From Flavobacteriaceae bacterium (GTDB taxonomy: Bacteria > Bacteroidota > Bacteroidia > Flavobacteriales > Flavobacteriaceae), in assembly GCA_015494075.1 (NCBI GenBank), contig WGBX01000124.1:1-47401 (forward strand): a stretch of DNA of 47,401 nt, given 5' to 3'. A program made the position numbers and the translations under genes. Below, one piece after another: positions 26,411 through 34,976 of the stretch. The notes below the pieces were generated by a model. The model searched no databases. It was not told where the DNA came from and was given only the letters and a program-made list of their open reading frames with translations. Positions within the stretch are counted from its first letter, which is position 1. The number at the start of each line of letters is the position of its first letter.

Positions 26411-27565
26411 TTAAGCCGTTTGTTTTTCTAATCGTTTCATTCTTTTTTTGATATTAGCTTGTACTACATAGTAATCAATAGTCGGCGCAACGACATTTAA
26501 TAATAAGATAGCCAACATCACACCTTCGGGATATGCCGGATTAAAGACACGTACCAAAATAGCAAATACGCCGATTAAAAATCCATATATCCATTTCCCT
26601 TTTTGTGTTTGAGCTGCCGTGACGGGGTCTGTTGCCATAAAGACGACACCAAATGCTAAACCTCCTACTAACAAGTGTTGCCACCAAGGTAATTGCATTA
26701 AGGTATTGGTACCCCAAAGATTAAATATAAACGCCATTAAGGCAGCACCTATAAAACCGGATAGCATAATACGCCAACTGGCAACTTTGGTCAATAATAA
26801 TAATGCTGCACCAATTAAAATCATCAAAACTGACGTTTCACCAATACTACCGGGAATTGTTCCAAAAAACATTTCCTTCCAAGTATAAGCCAAATGATGT
26901 CCTTGTCCCAAAGCGCCCAAAATAGTTTCACCGGAATAAGCATCGGCATTTTCAGGCTTTGGAATCCAGACTTCATTACCTGACATAAAGGTTGGATAAG
27001 CAAAAAAGGCAAAAGCTCTGGCCGTAAGTGCCGGATTGACAATATTCATGCCTGTACCACCAAATACTTCTTTACCGATAATAACAGAAAAGGCTACTGA
27101 TACGGCAAGAATCCATAATGGTATAGTTACCGGCATAATTAAAGGAATTAATAATCCGGTGACCAAATAGCCTTCATTGACTTCATGCCCACGTAAAACA
27201 GCAAAATAAAATTCAATACCTAAACCGACTACGTACGATACAACAATCATTGGCAATACTTTCCAAAAGCCATACATAAAAGCATCTATGTTGGTAAACG
27301 CCATACCGGCTTGGTGATAGTACTGATAACCGACATTCCACATGCCGAAAATAGTAGCCGGAATTAAGGCTAATACTACTGTAAACATCACCCGTTTTAA
27401 ATCGACGGCATCACGAATATGGGCACCTTTCTTAGTAGTTTCATCGGGTGTAAACATAAAAGTATACATTGCCATATAAGCAGGACGATACTTTTCATAC
27501 TTACCACCTTCAAGAAACAGATGTTCGTATTTATTAAAAAATTTTTCTAATACTTTCATTTTCAA
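26411..27565 (-). CDS. nqrB: Na+-translocating NADH:quinone reductase subunit B
   Basis: Largest membrane subunit, with about ten helices, carrying covalent FMN and riboflavin and probably forming the Na+ channel. The flavinylation threonine is in PGSIGETSVLMILIGAA (GETS). GKEVFGGTGMNIVNPALTARAF is a strong NqrB/RnfD signature. The track start MKMKVLEKF and an ATG two codons later (27559) are both possible. At 384 residues it is slightly shorter than some NqrB proteins but complete. It begins 39 bases after nqrA. Confidence 0.96.
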   Translation of the reverse strand: MKMKVLEKFFNKYEHLFLEGGKYEKYRPAYMAMYTFMFTPDETTKKGAHIRDAVDLKRVMFTVVLALIPATIFGMWNVGYQYYHQAGMAFTNIDAFMYGFWKVLPMIVVSYVVGLGIEFYFAVLRGHEVNEGYLVTGLLIPLIMPVTIPLWILAVSVAFSVIIGKEVFGGTGMNIVNPALTARAFAFFAYPTFMSGNEVWIPKPENADAYSGETILGALGQGHHLAYTWKEMFFGTIPGSIGETSVLMILIGAALLLLTKVASWRIMLSGFIGAALMAFIFNLWGTNTLMQLPWWQHLLVGGLAFGVVFMATDPVTAAQTQKGKWIYGFLIGVFAILVRVFNPAYPEGVMLAILLLNVVAPTIDYYVVQANIKKRMKRLEKQTA

Positions 27566-27604
27566 TTTATTATTTTCTAAGGTTTTGACCTGTTTGTTAC
27601 AAAT

Positions 27605-28942
27605 TTATCCCATTTCGACTTGCATAATATCCAAGCCTTTTCTTATGAGTTCTTGTGTATCTATTTTAGATGAGCTGATATAATCCAATAATGCAAAATC
27701 TTCAGGGGCAACTTCTAAAATGCCCAATTGTTCCATTTTTTCTACATCACCCAGTAAAGCCGCTTTGAGCAAATGCACCGGATAAATATCCAAAGGCATC
27801 ACTGATTCTAACTCTTCATTCATTACAAAAGCTCTTTCTTCGCCATACATATTAGCATCAATATCTAATTGCTTTTTAGTAAATCCGAAGTTATAAAAAC
27901 TCTTTCTGTTTTCAGCTAAGAAAGGCATCCATCCTAAAAACCTTGATTTTTTCCCCAAAGGAATAACTGTTACTTCATTATCATAGAAATTTAAAATCTT
28001 ATCCTTGGTAATATTGGCACCTGTTAAAACATTCCCACTGATAATTCGTACATCATCATCGACCAGCTTATCTTTTAAAAAGTCTGTCATATCGGCGCCT
28101 GCTTTGATAGTATAATACATCGGGGCTTTTACTTTTGAGCCTGCCAAAGCAATGTTTCGCGTAGGATTATAACGACCTGTTTCAAAAAAATCTCCAATTA
28201 AAGCAACATCAGCAGGGTTTACAGTCCAAATACGATCACCTTTGTTAATTGGTTCAAATTTTTCGATACTAACACTAACATTACCAACAGGATGCGGCCC
28301 GAAAGCTTTAACGATTTCAATATCGTTAAGTTTATCAAAATCGGAAGCTGTTTCGCCATTAACAATCAGATAAACTTTACCTTCCGTTAATTTTTTTAGT
28401 GCTTTAAGGCCGTTTTCAAATGCTTTCATTTTATTTTTTAAGGCGAAAGCATAATCCACGCCCAATGGAGCAGAATCATAAGTCGATACAAAAATGGCTT
28501 TGGGATTATCATCCGGATTTGCTATTAAATCATAAGGACGTTGTTTAATTGTAGCAAACAAACCACTTTCTAATAATAAATCTAAAATTTGTGTTTTGTC
28601 TAACTGTTCCGGATTACTGACTTTAAAACTTTTATAAGTATCTTCCGCATCAGCTTTAATGACAATTTTTAGAATCTTACGACGCTCTCCTCGAATAATA
28701 TCTTCGACGGTTCCGCTTACCGGTGATGTAAATTTAATTTTATCAATATATTTGTGATAAAAAAGTGGCTGACCGGCCTCTACATGATCACCTACTTTTA
28801 CAGATAATCGCGGATTAATGCCGTAAAACTCAGTAGGCTTAACGACATATTTGGAGGAACGAGGCGCTTCGGCAATTTTCAAAGCCGGTTTTCCCTTTAA
28901 ATTAATGTCTAAACCTTTTGATATTTTAACTTGTTTATGCAT
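27605..28942 (-). CDS. nqrA: Na+-translocating NADH:quinone reductase subunit A
   Basis: Cytoplasmic-side subunit without cofactor that has been linked to quinone binding. It begins with the typical KISKGLDINLKGKPAL and continues with GINPRLSVKVGDHVEAGQPLFYHK (a barrel-sandwich hybrid domain near residues 45-70). FGPHPVGNVSVSIEKFEPI and MPLDIYPVHLLKAALLGDVEKMEQLGILE follow. At 445 residues it is full length. It is the first gene of nqrABCDEF, with its own -7 box. Confidence 0.97.
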   Translation of the reverse strand: MHKQVKISKGLDINLKGKPALKIAEAPRSSKYVVKPTEFYGINPRLSVKVGDHVEAGQPLFYHKYIDKIKFTSPVSGTVEDIIRGERRKILKIVIKADAEDTYKSFKVSNPEQLDKTQILDLLLESGLFATIKQRPYDLIANPDDNPKAIFVSTYDSAPLGVDYAFALKNKMKAFENGLKALKKLTEGKVYLIVNGETASDFDKLNDIEIVKAFGPHPVGNVSVSIEKFEPINKGDRIWTVNPADVALIGDFFETGRYNPTRNIALAGSKVKAPMYYTIKAGADMTDFLKDKLVDDDVRIISGNVLTGANITKDKILNFYDNEVTVIPLGKKSRFLGWMPFLAENRKSFYNFGFTKKQLDIDANMYGEERAFVMNEELESVMPLDIYPVHLLKAALLGDVEKMEQLGILEVAPEDFALLDYISSSKIDTQELIRKGLDIMQVEMG

Positions 28943-28979
28943 AATAAGTATATGTTTTCTCGTAATTTGAAAATTAAAG

Positions 28980-28987
28980 CAAATTTA
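28980..28987 (-). promoter_or_regulatory. -7 box of the nqr operon
   Basis: The minus strand reads TAAATTTG, a TAnnTTTG match, 37 bases before the nqrA start. A TTTG on the minus strand at 29004-29007 could be the -33 element, though the 16-base gap is shorter than usual. Confidence 0.5.
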
Positions 28988-29032
28988 TAAAAAACAAGTA
29001 TAACAAAACTGATATTTATCTTTTTATTTATT

Positions 29033-29040
29033 TATTTTTG
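29033..29040 (+). promoter_or_regulatory. -7 box for the CBS protein gene
   Basis: TATTTTTG matches TAnnTTTG and lies 39 bases before the ATG at 29080, in the divergent gap with nqrA. Confidence 0.45.
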
Positions 29041-29079
29041 CATCAATACTTTGTTATACAAAAGTTTAAAATTTTCTGA

Positions 29080-29742
29080 ATGATGTTAAATATTCCGGTT
29101 TATAAATTTAATCCTGCAACATATAATCAAACAATTGCTACCTTGATAGATATTTGCAATCAATATGGGTTTAGCCATTTGCCAGTAGTTGAAAAAGGTA
29201 TTTACAGAGGTATGATTCGTTATGATGATTTAGTCAACATAGAATCGAAAAATGACCTTTTAAAAAATCATACATACTTTTTAGAAAAAATTTACTTGTC
29301 AGACCGGATGAATTGGACTGAGAGTTTAAGTAATTTAATGCGCAATGAAGCTAATATAATGGGGGTATTAGATTTATCAGGATCATATGTAGGTGTCTGT
29401 TTACTGGATGATATTTTAAACTTAATTAGCGAAAAATCTTTTATCAATGAAAAAGGTTATGTGTTGGTAATCAGCAAATTGACTTCTGATATCAGTTTGA
29501 GTGAGGTGGCGCAAATTATTGAATCTGACGGTGGTAAAATATTAGGTATTTTGCTTAATGAACAAGGGCATACAACTGAATTAGAAGTTAAAATTCAAAC
29601 GGATGATATCAATGAAATCATCCAAAGCTTTCGGCGATATGATTATCATATCATCAGTCAAATGGAAGAAGACTTACATTTACAAGAACTTAAAGAACAT
29701 TCTGATTTTTTGCGTCGTTATCTCGAAATGGGCGAAAATTAA
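29080..29742 (+). CDS. CBS domain-containing protein
   Basis: 220 residues with a tandem pair of CBS modules in the first 120. The modules include QYGFSHLPVVEKGIYRGMIRYDDL and NEANIMGVLDLSGSYVGVCLLDDILNLI. A C-terminal part (about 125-200) has the beta-alpha-beta pattern of an ACT-like domain (GYVLVISKLTSDISLSEVAQIIESDGGKILGI). CBS pairs usually bind adenine nucleotides and regulate an attached or partner protein, so this looks like a soluble regulator. The first two codons are both ATG. Its stop overlaps the convergent NRAMP gene by 4 bases. Partner unknown. Confidence 0.85.
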   Translation: MMLNIPVYKFNPATYNQTIATLIDICNQYGFSHLPVVEKGIYRGMIRYDDLVNIESKNDLLKNHTYFLEKIYLSDRMNWTESLSNLMRNEANIMGVLDLSGSYVGVCLLDDILNLISEKSFINEKGYVLVISKLTSDISLSEVAQIIESDGGKILGILLNEQGHTTELEVKIQTDDINEIIQSFRRYDYHIISQMEEDLHLQELKEHSDFLRRYLEMGEN

Positions 29743-31619
29743 GCTCTAATAACCAGCACTGGTATATTTAATTTATGTCTTACAGCGTTAATGGTAGTAC
29801 CAAAAATTAGATCTTTCAACAATTTGTGTCCATGTGAACCAAGCACTAATATATCTGCTTCAAAATTGTTGACAATTTCAGGTATTGCTATCTTAGGATT
29901 TCCAAACCCTATCTGTGTTTTGACATCATAGCCTATTAGTCGCATTCTTTGTGCATAACGCTCAATTACTTCTTTATCTTTCAGAGTTTCTAAATCGGAT
30001 GTTTTTTTGCCATGATAAATAGCCGGTGCACTTTCTACAATATGAATCAATAAATATTTAGATCTCGAACTGCCTAATGCCAAGGCATGTTTTAATACGT
30101 CTTGATCTATTTGAGAAAAATCCAAAGCAATGGCAATCTTTTTATAAATAGGTTTAGAAAATGATAGATCTATATCTTGTAAAGCATGTATTTTTAGAGA
30201 TTTCGTAATAATAGGTTTAAAAACAGGAGTAAATGTGATATAAAATAATAGAATCAGGAGCATTCCTATTAATATTAACAACAAAATTAACACAAGCAAA
30301 TTTACAGCACCGGTTGCGACCCAACTTTTTAGCTCATTTATAACAAGCATACTATTCAAACCAATAATAACGCCGGCTATTAACCAAGCAGCCACTTTTA
30401 TTTTGGCACTTATTACATAAGTTCCCATTAATTGTTTACTGCTTACAAAATGAATAAGAGGAATAACCGCAAATCCCAGCTGTAAACTTAAAATAACTTG
30501 ACTAAATATTAATAATTTTCCGGTATATGACGCACCAAAAATCAAAATAGTAACAATAGCGGGCAAAATAGCTAACAAACGTGTAATCATACGACGCACC
30601 CATGGTTGAATTCGAAAATTAATAAACCCTTCCATAATAATTTGACCCGCCAAAGTACCTGTTATAGTTGAGCTTTGTCCTGCGGCTATTAAGGCTATAG
30701 CAAATAATATTGGTGCCCAATGTGACCCTAATAAAGGCTCTAGCAATTTATAGGCATCTTGTATCTCTGCCACTTGATACAAGCCGGCTTTATAAAATGT
30801 TGCTGCTGCTAATATCAATATGGCAGCATTGACAAAAAAAGCAAGGTTTAAGGCAACTATACTGTCTATAAGATTAAAACGTAAAGCATTTTTAATACTT
30901 TTAACAGTATTTCCAAACTTTCGAGTTTGTACTAATGATGAATGTAAATATAAATTATGAGGCATAACTGTAGCTCCTATAATTCCTAAACCAATATATA
31001 AAGCATCTTTATTAGGAAGACTTGGCACAAAACCTCTAACAATACCATGAAAATCAGGTTTGGCTAAAATCAATTCAATCAAAAAAGATAATCCGATAAC
31101 AAATACCAATGCCAAAATAAAAGCTTCCATTTTACGCATCCCTTTATCTATTAAAAACAGTAACAGAAAGGTATCTAAAAAAGTCAAAATAATACCCCAA
31201 ATTAAAGGCAGACCAAACAAAAGATTTAGACCTATAGCCATACCAATTACCTCGGCCAAATCAGTAGCAATAATGGCAATCTCTGCTAAAAAATATAAAG
31301 CATAATTAACTATTGGCGGATATGAAGCCCGACAAGCTTGTGCCAAATCACGACCGGAAACAATGCCTAAACGCGTACTTAGACTTTGCAATAAAACAGC
31401 CATAATATTTGACATAAGTAACACCCACAATAAAGTATATCCAAACTGACTGCCTCCTGCCAGATCGGTTGCCCAATTGCCAGGATCCATATAACCGACA
31501 CTAATTAAATATGCCGGCCCCATAAAAGCAAATAGTTTTTTTACAAAGCCTTTTTTTTGTTCAGTATCGATACTTCCATGAACTTCTTCTAATGACTTGC
31601 GCTCTCTTTTTTGCAACAT
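29739..31619 (-). CDS. NRAMP divalent metal transporter with C-terminal universal stress domain
   Basis: Proton-coupled Mn2+/Fe2+ importer of the inner membrane fused to a UspA-like domain. The NRAMP part (about residues 30-450, 11 or more helices) has the metal-binding motifs MDPGNWATDLAGG in helix 1 and GATVMPHNLYLH in helix 6. Residues about 490-626 form a universal stress protein domain (KKIAIALDFSQIDQDVLKHALAL ... ADILVLGSHGHKLLKDLIFG) that carries the ATP-binding G-x2-G-x9-G(S/T)-like motif in altered form. Standard MntH proteins are about 420 residues, so the fusion is real and is in one frame. It is divergent from tpx. Confidence 0.93.
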   Translation of the reverse strand: MLQKRERKSLEEVHGSIDTEQKKGFVKKLFAFMGPAYLISVGYMDPGNWATDLAGGSQFGYTLLWVLLMSNIMAVLLQSLSTRLGIVSGRDLAQACRASYPPIVNYALYFLAEIAIIATDLAEVIGMAIGLNLLFGLPLIWGIILTFLDTFLLLFLIDKGMRKMEAFILALVFVIGLSFLIELILAKPDFHGIVRGFVPSLPNKDALYIGLGIIGATVMPHNLYLHSSLVQTRKFGNTVKSIKNALRFNLIDSIVALNLAFFVNAAILILAAATFYKAGLYQVAEIQDAYKLLEPLLGSHWAPILFAIALIAAGQSSTITGTLAGQIIMEGFINFRIQPWVRRMITRLLAILPAIVTILIFGASYTGKLLIFSQVILSLQLGFAVIPLIHFVSSKQLMGTYVISAKIKVAAWLIAGVIIGLNSMLVINELKSWVATGAVNLLVLILLLILIGMLLILLFYITFTPVFKPIITKSLKIHALQDIDLSFSKPIYKKIAIALDFSQIDQDVLKHALALGSSRSKYLLIHIVESAPAIYHGKKTSDLETLKDKEVIERYAQRMRLIGYDVKTQIGFGNPKIAIPEIVNNFEADILVLGSHGHKLLKDLIFGTTINAVRHKLNIPVLVIRA

Positions 31620-31641
31620 AAAATTTAGTTCTTTAAGTGCT

Positions 31642-31649
31642 CAAATATA
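31642..31649 (-). promoter_or_regulatory. -7 box for the NRAMP-Usp gene
   Basis: The minus strand reads TATATTTG, matching TAnnTTTG, 22 bases before the start at 31619. The 188-base divergent region with tpx holds no gene. Confidence 0.55.
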
Positions 31650-31773
31650 AATAAATTATCATATAGCTACTGACCAACCAACGGTTTTAGTATTATAAAT
31701 TATAATTATATTTTACAAGTCAAAGATAAATTAATATAATATAACATATATAGATTAAAGTAAAAAAGAATGG

Positions 31774-31781
31774 TATGTTTG
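31774..31781 (+). promoter_or_regulatory. -7 box for tpx
   Basis: TATGTTTG matches TAnnTTTG and lies 26 bases before the tpx ATG. Confidence 0.5.
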
Positions 31782-31807
31782 TATTGCTAATCATAAAATA
31801 AAAAAAA

Positions 31808-32311
31808 ATGGCAAAAATTACTTTAAAAGGCAATCCTATACATACGATAGGCGAACTTCCGGACATTGGCACGCAAGCGCCTGATTTTAAACTCACGGCT
31901 ACTGACTTAAGTACCAAAACATTATCTGATTTTGAAGGCAGCAAATTAGTATTAAATATATTTCCAAGTTTAGATACGCCTACCTGTGCTGCATCAGTCA
32001 GACGCTTTAATGAATTGGCAACAAAATTAAAAAACACCAAAGTGTTAGCTATTTCTAAAGACTTGCCATTTGCGCATGCACGTTTTTGCACCAGTGAAGG
32101 TATTGAAAATGTAATAGATCTTTCCGGCTTTAAGTGTACCAGTTCTTTTGGTAAAGACTATGGCATAGAAATCATTGATGGACCTTTAGCTGAATTATTT
32201 TCCAGAGCAGTAATTATTATTGATGAAAACGGAAAGATTGTCTATACCCAACAAGTGCCTGAAATTGTTGATGAACCTAAATATGAAGATGTATTAAATG
32301 CTCTAAAATAA
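31808..32311 (+). CDS. tpx: Thiol peroxidase (atypical 2-Cys peroxiredoxin)
   Basis: Reduces hydroperoxides with electrons from thioredoxin. The peroxidatic cysteine is C60 in SLDTPTCAASVRRF, with the conserved T57. The resolving cysteine is C94 in ARFCTSEG; both match the positions in E. coli Tpx (C61 and C95). C110 in GFKCTSSFG is extra. At 167 residues it is full length and has no signal peptide. The gene is monocistronic, between a -7 box and a clear terminator, and sits beside dps and a metal transporter. Confidence 0.96.
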   Translation: MAKITLKGNPIHTIGELPDIGTQAPDFKLTATDLSTKTLSDFEGSKLVLNIFPSLDTPTCAASVRRFNELATKLKNTKVLAISKDLPFAHARFCTSEGIENVIDLSGFKCTSSFGKDYGIEIIDGPLAELFSRAVIIIDENGKIVYTQQVPEIVDEPKYEDVLNALK

Positions 32312-32332
32312 CAATAAACGTATTTCTTTTTC

Positions 32333-32361
32333 AAAAGTGTTGCTTTAGCAACACTTTTTTT
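32333..32361 (+). terminator. Rho-independent terminator after tpx
   Basis: AAAAGTGTTGC pairs with GCAACACTTTT across a TTTA loop and ends in a run of seven T, 22 bases after the stop. Confidence 0.92.
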
Positions 32362-32443
32362 ATGGAGTATATTTAATCAATTTTAGTTATAGTGCTATAA
32401 ATTATTATCATAAAATATTATGGTTATAGGCATTTTATTGCCT

Positions 32444-32451
32444 TACTTTTG
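32444..32451 (+). promoter_or_regulatory. -7 box for dps
   Basis: TACTTTTG matches TAnnTTTG and lies 26 bases before the dps ATG. Confidence 0.55.
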
Positions 32452-32477
32452 TCATAGAAACAATAAAAATAATTATC

Positions 32478-32954
32478 ATGAATAAACTAAACAGAATAGG
32501 CCTAAACATCAAAGAAAGTGAAATGTTAGCCATCCAACTAAACGAATTATTAGCAAACTACTCTATTTTTTATCAAAATGTACGTGGTTATCACTGGAAT
32601 GTACAAGGTGAAAAATTTTTTGAACTTCATACCAAATTTGAAGAATTATATAATGATTTGTTTATTAAAATAGATGAAATAGCAGAAAGAATCTTAACCT
32701 TAAGTTCCAAACCCGAATATAGGTTTTCAAAATATGTAGCTATTGCCACTATAAAAGAAAGCACCGAAACAACAAATGGCATTAAAGACGTTGAAGAAAT
32801 ATTAAAAGCCTTTCAATTTTTAATCTTAAAACAACGTGAAATTTTAGAATTATCTGACAAAATTGGTGATGAAGGCACTAATGCCTTGATGAGTGATTAC
32901 ATCCGTGAACAAGAAAAACTCGTATGGATGTATTCTGCTTTTCTTGGGAAATAG
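32478..32954 (+). CDS. dps: Dps family ferritin-like DNA-protecting protein
   Basis: Forms a 12-subunit shell that oxidises and stores iron and protects DNA during stress. The inter-subunit ferroxidase residues fit the Dps pattern: H39 (GYHWNVQG), H51 (ELHTKFEELY), and D66 with E70 (KIDEIAERIL), with spacing as in known Dps proteins. At 158 residues it is full length. It is monocistronic, with its own -7 box and terminator, next to tpx. Whether it binds DNA is not clear; the N-terminus is short with few basic residues. Confidence 0.95.
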   Translation: MNKLNRIGLNIKESEMLAIQLNELLANYSIFYQNVRGYHWNVQGEKFFELHTKFEELYNDLFIKIDEIAERILTLSSKPEYRFSKYVAIATIKESTETTNGIKDVEEILKAFQFLILKQREILELSDKIGDEGTNALMSDYIREQEKLVWMYSAFLGK

Positions 32955-32976
32955 TAAAACAAAAAACGTCTTTAAT

Positions 32977-33009
32977 AATACCGGTTAAATAAAAATAACC
33001 GGTATTTTT
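32977..33009 (+). terminator. Rho-independent terminator after dps
   Basis: ATACCGGTTA pairs with TAACCGGTAT around an eight-base loop and is followed by TTTTG, 23 bases past the dps stop. Confidence 0.85.
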
Positions 33010-33056
33010 GTTTAATACAAATCGACTTAAAATATGACAATTAAATACAGCTTTTA

Positions 33057-33093
33057 AATGGTAAAAGCTAAAATGGTAAAAGCTAAAATGGTA
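33057..33093. repeat. Short tandem repeat, 15-base unit
   Basis: Two exact copies of AATGGTAAAAGCTAA followed by a partial third (AATGGTA). Not coding. It lies in the 630-base gene-poor stretch after dps, just before the gpsA remnant. Confidence 0.8.
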
Positions 33094-33154
33094 TATATTT
33101 CAAACTGCATCGACACAATCATAAATATTTGCAACAAGTATTGTATTATCCGGA

Positions 33155-33348
33155 ACTTTGTTGATTCTTGGCGAACATCTTAAAAAATATCATCATATAC
33201 CCGAAAAAAATCTAGGGGGTATGGCCGGTCCTTGTCATGCCGAAGAAGTGGCTATGGAACGTTTGTCGTATTTAACCATTGCTGCCAAACGCAATCCGTA
33301 GCCAAACAAATGTCCGGCTTTTTAAATTCGTGGTTTATCAAAACAACG
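33155..33348 (+). pseudogene. Frameshifted fragment of glycerol-3-phosphate dehydrogenase (gpsA)
   Basis: One frame reads TLLILGEHLKKYHH...GPCHAEEVAMERLSYLTIAA and stops at TAG (33299-33301). The next frame continues the same protein as TQSVAKQMSGFLNSWFIKTT. Both pieces fit the middle of GpsA, where GP(S/C)HAEEVAxERLSYLT is a family signature. The N-terminal NAD-binding part and the C-terminal catalytic part are missing, so this is a decayed internal fragment. The following 135 bases hold a third open frame with HWHCRVHPKTE that I cannot identify. No promoter is seen. The intact gpsA is presumably elsewhere in the genome. Confidence 0.75.
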
Positions 33349-33588
33349 GGGCAAGCAATGAGCAACACAGCTACCAACATTGGCACTGCCGGGTGCATCC
33401 TAAAACCGAAGTAAACGGCGGCATATTAGCTAGTGAAAGTGAAGCTTTGCTTAAAACGTTTTTTGCACAAATGCGTCGGTAGTAATTGGTTAATCGGTTA
33501 TTTGGTGATATGGTTATTTGATAAGATAGCAAATTGTGTGTCTCTTTTTTCGTAGGGGATTGATTTATTTGTTTTTAGACAGGACTCA

Positions 33589-34785
33589 TTATTTCTTATT
33601 TAAAAATAACTGCTGTTTTAAAGCTTTAATTCGAGATTTGACAAAAGCCGTTTTATCTTTGTTTTTTGAAGCAAAGTCTGAAAAATAAGTTTCATAATAT
33701 TGCAAGGCTTTATCGAGTTGTTTTAAAACTTCTTCCGACAAAATTGCCATTTGTAATAAAGCATCGTCATTTTTATGATTGTTCCGGTAAGCTTTTTTAA
33801 ATTGTTTAAAAGCCGTGCGGTATTGTTTACGCGCTTTGGCAATCATGCCCAATTCGAAGTATTCTTTGTCAATATCCGGTTTCTTTAATCCGATAGCTGA
33901 TAAAAAATAAAGACGTGCTTTAATTAATTGTCCGGTCGCTTGATAAATTTTTCCCAAATAATAATATAAAACGGCATCTCTTCCATCTAATTTTAAAGCT
34001 TCTCGAATATATTTTTCGGCCGTGTCATATTGTCTTAGCATTAAGTAAGCCAAACCGGTATTTTTCTTGACAAATAAATCGTCATAATAATGTAAACTAT
34101 CCAATTTTTGCAGCGTTTTGAGCATAGTTTGATATTGCTTTTTACGATAAGTGGCAATGACTTTTTGGCGTAAAAACTTGGTATCGTTAGGGTATAATTG
34201 TAAACCCTTTTGCAAATAATAATCGGCAGAGTCCAAAAATTTGATGCGTTTATAATTTTTAACCAGCATCATTAGTGTTTTTTTGTGTTGCGGGTCGCGG
34301 TGATAAGCTTCGAGAAAGGCATCGAGCTTTTGGTTCATATTATTGCTGTACAAACCTATTTTATACGGATAATTCGGATTGTACGGGTCAATTTCGGAAA
34401 GTTTTTGCAGTATAACGATTGCCGTATCCTTGCGACCGGATTGCGCATATAAGCTTGCCAGATCATACCGGTTGCGGTAATCGGTGCTGTCCAATATGTT
34501 TATTTTTAACCTGACTTTAATGGCTGCCGCAGGTTTACCGTAGCGAACATAAACTTTTGCCAAGCGATTCATTGTAACAATATCCGGTTTTAATTCCAAA
34601 GCTTTTTGATAATATTGTATGGCTTTACTATCAAATCCGGTATCATCGTATATTTTACCCAATTTTTGAAATTTTTCAAAACTATCCTGCTGTTTTTGCA
34701 GGCGATTGATAGCTTCCAAATAATTACCTTGAGCATTAAGAATCAAGAGTTTAAAAACAATTACAAGCAAAAGTGTTTTTTTCAT
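33589..34785 (-). CDS. Exported tetratricopeptide repeat protein
   Basis: 398 residues with a signal peptide (MKKTLLLVIVFKLLILNAQ) and about eight to ten TPR-like helical pairs over the rest (for example DSKAIQYYQKALELKPDIVTMNRLAKVYVRYG and YDTAEKYIREALKLDGRDAVLYYYLGKIY). TPR arrays mediate protein contacts; no enzymatic domain is present. It is periplasmic or outer-membrane associated. It is the gene downstream of the BlaR1/BlaI-like pair on the same strand, but 190 bases of palindromic repeats lie between, so common transcription is uncertain. Specific role unknown. Confidence 0.85.
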   Translation of the reverse strand: MKKTLLLVIVFKLLILNAQGNYLEAINRLQKQQDSFEKFQKLGKIYDDTGFDSKAIQYYQKALELKPDIVTMNRLAKVYVRYGKPAAAIKVRLKINILDSTDYRNRYDLASLYAQSGRKDTAIVILQKLSEIDPYNPNYPYKIGLYSNNMNQKLDAFLEAYHRDPQHKKTLMMLVKNYKRIKFLDSADYYLQKGLQLYPNDTKFLRQKVIATYRKKQYQTMLKTLQKLDSLHYYDDLFVKKNTGLAYLMLRQYDTAEKYIREALKLDGRDAVLYYYLGKIYQATGQLIKARLYFLSAIGLKKPDIDKEYFELGMIAKARKQYRTAFKQFKKAYRNNHKNDDALLQMAILSEEVLKQLDKALQYYETYFSDFASKNKDKTAFVKSRIKALKQQLFLNKK

Positions 34786-34827
34786 CGATTTCTTTTTTCA
34801 AACCTGCCGGATTTTTTTCATTTAACC

Positions 34828-34863
34828 GACCTACCTAGTAGGTCTTACAGACCTGCTAGGTCT
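34828..34863. repeat. AGACCT...AGGTCT palindromic repeat, copy 1 (double)
   Basis: GACCTAC-CTA-GTAGGTC (34828-34844) is followed directly by AGACCT-GCT-AGGTCT (34849-34863). Both are members of the same short palindrome family as the copies at 34896, 34944 and 37069. Confidence 0.8.
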
Positions 34864-34895
34864 ATTCTATTAATTGATTATCATACATTCTACAT

Positions 34896-34910
34896 AGACC
34901 TGTCAGGTCT
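34896..34910. repeat. AGACCT...AGGTCT palindromic repeat, copy 2
   Basis: AGACCTG-T-CAGGTCT, a perfect palindrome around one T, in the TPR/BlaR1 intergenic stretch. Confidence 0.8.
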
Positions 34911-34943
34911 TAAACATTAATTTACAACAACTTAGTTTATTTC

Positions 34944-34976
34944 AGACCTATCAGGTTTTGGAAACCTGACAGGTCT
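34944..34976. repeat. AGACCT...AGGTCT palindromic repeat, copy 3
   Basis: A 33-base hairpin with arms AGACCTATCAGGTTT and AAACCTGACAGGTCT (one mismatch). Its last base is inside the stop codon of the BlaR1-like gene, so it could act as that gene's transcription end. Confidence 0.85.

Noticed and set aside
31720-32091. 123-residue minus ORF
   Set aside because: Antisense to tpx and its promoter region; no recognisable protein features.
33232-33482. Two short plus ORFs treated as intact genes
   Set aside because: The first half belongs to a frameshifted gpsA fragment in two frames; the starts have no promoter or signal. The tail with HWHCRVHPKTE looks like part of a protein but could not be identified.
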